Positions 58,688-64,000 of a stretch of 64,000 bases of DNA are shown here, in pieces. Origin of the DNA: Elymus sibiricus. Its lineage: Eukaryota; Streptophyta; Magnoliopsida; Poales; Poaceae. The stretch covers positions 138,031,148 through 138,095,147 of the forward strand of contig CM077665.1 in the NCBI GenBank assembly GCA_039707655.1. Direction: 5' to 3'. The notes under the pieces were generated by a model, which worked only from the letters and a program-made list of their open reading frames with translations, was not told the origin of the DNA and made no database searches. The translations under genes were made by a program, and so were the position numbers. Every line of letters begins with the position of its first letter. The stretch's first letter is position 1.

Positions 58688-61600
58688 ACTCTCCTCCACT
58701 AACAAGAGATCTCGCCCCGAGATCTTAGAATGAGAAGGGGAAGAGAAAGAGCAAGAGGAAGAGGTAAAACTTAGTTGCTTCTTTGATAAAATAGTGAACC
58801 CAACGAATCTTGGAGGTTGCAAAGAGATGATGAATGACATGAGGAACATGCAAGAATTCAAAACAAATTTGGGCAAGACTTCGATAGAAAAGAGAGCCAA
58901 AACTTGATAAGATGGAAAGAACTAGAAAAGAGGAGACAACACTCCGGTTAAATGGATAAGCAAGGGAAGAACATGATCTCGATAAAACAAGATGATGGTT
59001 CAAGGGAGCAACATCACAATGCCACCGGAACAAAGGAATAGAAACTAGATCGTTGGAAAGGAAAGAACGGAGAAGAAAATGACAATTTCTACCACAATTG
59101 AAATGAAAAGCATAGATTGAACGGAGTTGTTGGAAAATCAACAACGAAAAGAATAAGCTTGTTGTGGGCTTATGGAAAACATATCAAAATTACGAGGTGA
59201 CAACCAGCCACTAAACCAAACGATTGATTTATTGGGAGCAATAAGATATGCAAAACTTCTTTCACCAAGAGGATACATGGATACTTGGATCATTGGGAAG
59301 CACCAAGATATCAACAATCCTTAGGAAATGCTTTTGGTGAAATCCAATCCAAGATAACTCCTAGAAAGAAATGATGGGTTTAAATATCTCATTCTTGATA
59401 ACTTCTCTTTGAGACTCCTCATGAATCAAGAATGCTATAACACCACCGCAAAAGATAAGGGAGAACGAATTGCACTTTGAAATGCAAGATAAAGAATACT
59501 TGAGGTACTACCACAAGAATCTTGAAGAATACTTCGAGAAATAATTACATCCTTAACGAACCACCATGAAGAGCCTCCGTGTACAAAAGAATGATGAAAA
59601 GAAATGAAGGTTGAAAAGAATAAGATTGAAGCCTTGCAAGGATTTAGATCGAACTTCGCGAAGAGGTACTTGAGAAAACTTGAAACTCTGGGAAAGAAAA
59701 GATGAACAACTTAGAATCGAGAATTTATATCCTGAACAACCTCTGAAACATGGGTTGGAATCACTTGATGAAGCAAGAATAAGAATTATGTTATGCTTAT
59801 CCTTCATCACGTTAAATTGATGACAAGCAACGGATTTGGCATACTACTTATTCTTCTTGAAAAGATTGAAGAGAGATTCATAAGCTTGAAGAAGTCTTGA
59901 ACGAACCACCGGTAAGAATTTGGAATGAATGGAGATAATACGAATAAATGGAGCTACATGAGAACGAAGAGACCATGATCCGCCTAATAGAAAACTTGAA
60001 CGAAGCACCGAAATAATTGAGATACGAACGAAGAGACAACAATTCTTCTGAAATGATGGCCTTCGGAGGATCGAGAAATTAAAACAACTCTGAAATACTC
60101 CGGATAGATATGGGAGGAATTACTCATGATCACAACAATTCAAGAGGATAGCTCAAAGCTAAAACCATGAATCTTCAAGAGACTGGACAAAGATTTAAGA
60201 CAAACACTTCTTCGGTCCTCAAAGGTGAGAATGCTGATGAGAAACAGCACCACGAATTAACGAGATACTCCGGAATAATGGATAAAGAAAGGTGAGCTAA
60301 TGATGAAATTAATTCAGAGCGATCTTGGAGAAGGAATATGACTGATGGAATTCATTCTTATGTCATATTCGAAAAGGATCTGAGACCTCCAGAAAAGATT
60401 AGAAGAGTCAGGTAAGATCCTGGGATAAACCTGTGGGTTATGGGCCCACTCAAAAAAACATCGTTGAAATAATTGCTTAGGAAGAGAGATTGCACCGGTA
60501 CAATTAAGAACTTGATGAGGTGAGAACCTCGAACTAATTAGACATGATTGGAGACAAACATGAGTCTTCTGAGATATCTTCAGCACTCTGGATGGAATAG
60601 TGAGAGACGAATAGAGAAGAAAGGTTGGGATAAGAATTTCCACATGAAAAAAAATTTAACGAATGAAAATAATTGATGAACACCAAGAGGTTGAATTGAC
60701 TCCACCGGGAAGAAACAAGAATGAAGAATGATGACATTGAAACTCCTGAGCATCTTCACAAAGAATCACCGGATACAATACCGAAGGAAGATAGCGTAAG
60801 AATCACAAGAAAAGAAGATGCTTTGATGATAATTTATTCATTGAAGAAAAGGGCGGGAGGGTGGGCAAAACAAACAAAACTTGGGAAAGATGAGACGAAC
60901 TCTGGAAAGAAAATAGGAGGATTGATCTTGCAAATATTGGAAAGGGTTGAATCATCTTGAAGGGAAGCACTCGGGATGGAAAAGACTTGACATGACAATT
61001 GATTGAGCAAAAGGATTAACACTCCCATAGGAATATGAGAACACCACTTAGGAAAGATATGAAATCACCACTTTACATCGAAGCAACTCGAATTACCAAA
61101 CTCCAACAAAACAAAGGATGAGGCTTGCGAATTAAGCCGAAAACAAATACATAACCCATTTGCATTTGTTGGAAGGAAAATCCTAGGTAACTACTTGAAT
61201 TCCCACCTAAGAACTTCCGAAATATTTGGTTATGCAATCGGGTCCACGGATACAAGGAGTAAAATCCATCACTCAACTCGTAGAAGTAATACTACTCTCC
61301 AATGTATCACATCCGTCAACACATAACCAGAGGCCTCGGCAATTCATCTACCTCAGACCCTCGTAACCACAACGATACTAAACATGGCAGTACATGTGAT
61401 CCCGCTCCCCAGTACTGGGTGCCGCCACACTCTTTGCACCACAAATAGTATTGAAGCAATTTCGAACATCCGCGTCCTGAGGTACTAAGGAAACTGAACG
61501 ATAGCGATGTGTCAAGAACCCCTTGGAGCTCAACTCCCCGGGTCCAATCCATACGTACGGGAGGCACCAAGAACAGAGTTCCGGTCACATCGACATCATA

Positions 61601-61805
61601 GAGGTTCCAAAATACCCGTGTGATCCTAAAAAAATTGAGTGAGAAGAGGGTAGAATTAAAATTCCTAAGTCGTAATTCCTCACCAGAGCATAGAAGAGGA
61701 GTAAAAAGAATCCTACTCTCCGATATAACTAGACTCAAAATAGGTTTTCACTAGATTCGACTCGGCCAAGTTCGATCAATCAAGGGGGCTCCTAGGTCGG
61801 TACTG
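58688..61805 (-). other. Non-coding body of LARD-2
   Basis: GAA/AAG-rich on the plus strand, so TTC-rich in the element sense, homologous to the LARD-1 body. The PPT in element sense (CTTGTTAGTGGAGGAGAGT) is at 58688-58706. Frames up to 148 codons exist on the minus strand, including one of 140 codons (61316-61738) close to the PBS. The matching LARD-1 stretch (44520-44900) is broken by stops, so coding is not supported. Confidence 0.8.
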
Positions 61806-61817
61806 GCTCTGATACCA
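61806..61817 (-). other. Primer binding site of LARD-2 (initiator tRNA-Met type)
   Basis: The minus strand reads TGGTATCAGAGC, a perfect 12-base match to the usual initiator tRNA-Met PBS, three bases from the LTR. Confidence 0.93.
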
Positions 61818-61820
61818 ACT

Positions 61821-64000
61821 TGTAATGCCCAAGATGCGATCCTATCCTTATTTTGGCTCGAGGGCCTCGACAGGGATAGAAGCGCATCTCGTCGTTTCGC
61901 AAGAATAGATATCATTACAAGTACATGTAAAGAAGAGATGAGTATATGGAATTGGCTTACACTCGCCACAAGCTAAATCAAGATCACATCAATACAACAA
62001 CATATACAATCATCATACAGAAGAGCAGGGTCCGACTACAGACGAAATCAAACGAGAAAATGACATCCATCCTTGCTATCCTAGGCTGCCAGCCTGGAAC
62101 CCATCCTAGATCTATGAAGAAGAAGAAGAACTCCAAATCAAGCAAGCATCGCTCTCACGTCAAAGATCGCATTACCTATACCTGCAACTGTTGTTGTAGT
62201 AATCTGTGAGCCACAGGGACTCAGCAATCTCATTTCCAAGGGTATCAAGACTATTAAAGCATAATGGGTGAGGTATGGTTAAGTGGTGAGGCTGCAGCAA
62301 GCACTAAACATTTATTTGAGTGGCTAACTTACGAGTACATGAATAAGGGGGGATGATCGTCGCATAAACGTCCGTGAACTAGTAATGATCACTAAGTGAT
62401 CCAGAACACCTACTTACGGTCAAACATAACCCCACCGTGTTCTCTTTCGGAGCAGGCCTCCGAGAAGAGACGGTCACGGTTACGCACACGGTTGGTGTAT
62501 TTTATTAGAGTTTACTTCAAGTTCTCTATGACCGGATGTTAAACAAATTTCCATGTTGCCACATAACCGCGGGCACGGCTCTCATGAAAGATTTAACCCT
62601 GCAGGGGTGCTCCAACTCATCCATCACAAACTAACCACAAGCTGCATTGGAACTCCTCAACCGCGGGATAACCCGTAGTATTTGTGGAGTCCCGATGGAA
62701 AATCGCAACCTCGAGGCCCGATAGGAGCCGCGTATCTCGTTCTCAGGACACGACTTGATTGGCTAAGTTTCCGGCTGGCACACCCGGTGGTGGCCCCGGC
62801 TACTGCCATTTTGGACCAACGCTCATGAGGAGCACTGGCCCAGGTTGTTGATTAAATATCCTTAGGTTAATTACTCCCTATGCAGGTTCATTAGTTATTA
62901 AGCAAATGTAGTACCAAAGTTGGGCCTTGCCAGAAAAGTTTTATCCTAAAACAAAAATCAAGGGGGTCCCCATAACAACCCCGAGCATGTTAGGAGTGCT
63001 CAATATGGAACATAACACCGGTACACAAGTAACTAGGGTGGCAAAAGTGGAACATAACACCGGTACACAAGTAACTACGGCGGCAAAAGTGGAACAAAAC
63101 ACCGAGCAAAAGGCCAAGCCTTCCGCCTTTTACCAAGTATATATGTGTATTAAATGAAATAGCAATAATATTGTGATAGGTCAAAAATATCGATATTACA
63201 CATGGAAACAACTTGCACCTGCAACTAGCAACGCTATAAGAAGGGCTGAGCAAGCAGTAGCATGGCCAAACAATGGTTTGCTAGGATGTGGAGGGTTAGA
63301 GGCTTATCATGGCATTTTGGGAGGCTTGACAAACAAGTGGTAGGTTGCGAGACACATCGATAGAAACGAGGCAACTAGCATGGCAATGATAGTAGTGGTA
63401 TCCAGGGAAATGATCATATTGCCTGAGATCCCGCTTGGAAGAAGAACGAATCCGTGATGAAGACGAGCCATAGTAGTCGAACGAATCCTCACACTTCGAA
63501 CGCTTTCGGAACTCTATCGAGAAAAAGCAATCCGGAAACAACAATCAACACATGATAAACACCACAACATATGCATGACATGATGCACATCAAATATGAT
63601 GCATGTTATGCAGTTGCATATTGACAAAACTCCACGAGCGAATCAGTTAGTTCACTCTCGTTTAGGTACTCATCAATATTAAATGTTGTTTAACATGGGT
63701 GGTCATGGCATAAGGTGAAGATGGAATCAACATAATTTTAAATGGAGGAGAACACACATATAACAAAATAATAGCTCTCCATATTATGAGAAATGTGGTT
63801 AATGTTGTTTAACTAAACAATCATTTTAAATGTTGTTTATCATGACAACAGGTGAAGCACGAACAACTACATCCACTAGGCATTTTAAATGAGGCCGGAA
63901 GCAAGTTATAGCATTTCCAAAACAACCTCAAATGCAAATTATGAATTCTGTCAAGATCTGTACTAAGCATATTTTATATTTATTAAACAAGAAAATAAAG
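61821..64000 (-). repeat. 5' LTR of LARD-2, partial
   Basis: Begins TGTAATGCCC and aligns with 53970-56260. It differs by single substitutions and three larger indels, including a 42-bp tandem duplication at 63009-63092. It is cut by the window end. Confidence 0.92.

Larger units (their letters stand above)
53970..64000 (-). mobile_element. LARD-2: Sukkula/LARD-type element, runs off the window
   Basis: Minus-strand element with a complete 3' LTR (53970-58687, 4718 bp), body 58688-61820 (3133 bp), PBS 61806-61817, and the last 2180 bp of its 5' LTR (61821-64000). On its own strand the LTR runs TGTAACAGCCC...GGGCATTACA. The left flank ATCAA (53965-53969) is the expected target duplication, with the partner outside the window. 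No protein-coding region is visible. It is the same group as LARD-1, inserted here into element F. Confidence 0.9.

Noticed and set aside
61316..61738. 140-codon frame just after the LARD-2 PBS
   Set aside because: The position is suggestive, but the homologous LARD-1 stretch is broken by stops, so conservation as a protein is not supported.

Overview
The window looks like intergenic DNA of a Triticeae grass (wheat, barley or rye type). It is almost wall-to-wall retrotransposon, with one CACTA DNA transposon and one LINE remnant. I find no host gene, rRNA, functional tRNA or CRISPR array. The assignment rests on Triticeae-typical repeats: a BARE/Angela/WIS-type Copia element, a Maximus-type Sirevirus LTR, LARD/Sukkula-type elements with LTRs of about 4.5-4.7 kb, and several Gypsy families whose LTRs begin TGATACGTCTCC and are primed by tRNA-Asp.

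Layout. 1-859 is unassigned. 860-1975 is a decayed LINE reverse transcriptase. 1976-3212 is a truncated Gypsy LTR (element A), broken by element B. B (3213-11166, minus strand) has a 3' LTR, a long non-coding 3' half, and a decayed gag-protease region. B carries a Sirevirus fragment (about 6405-8627) and is broken at 11167 by LARD-1 (plus strand; 5' LTR from 11167, PBS at 44483, body to 47693, only 53 bp of 3' LTR left). Inside the 5' LTR of LARD-1 sit an LTR (11784-13149) and a solo LTR (13413-40865). That solo LTR was split by E2 (13561-39561, minus). The 5' LTR of E2 was split twice: by E1 (19528-29342, plus) and by a complete Angela-type Copia (29652-38390, plus). The 3' LTR of E1 contains an Angela-type solo LTR (26326-28088, minus). 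Five of these insertions have matching 5-bp target-site duplications, four perfect and one with a single mismatch, so their order can be read directly.

Right part. 47747-48188 is a stray Gypsy internal fragment. 48189-50813 is one end of a CACTA element with a decayed, spliced Ulp1-like protease gene on the minus strand. 50814-53969 is the 3' part of a minus-strand Gypsy with an E1-type LTR. 53970-64000 is LARD-2 (minus), with a complete 3' LTR, complete body, PBS, and 2.2 kb of its 5' LTR before the window ends.

How the parts work together. None of the elements shows a complete coding set for its own movement. E1 and E2 have an unrecognised ORF instead of gag-pol, B keeps only gag-protease, the LARDs have no protein genes, and the Copia polyprotein is full of stops and frameshifts. 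Yet PBS, PPT and LTR ends are preserved and several insertions look recent. This fits mobilisation in trans. I did not find a clearly new biological system. The strongest leads are the shared terminal hairpin of unrelated LTRs, the repeated PPT-like hairpins inside E1 and E2, the non-gag ORF, the lopsided divergence between the two Copia LTRs, and two tRNA-like segments in a LARD LTR.
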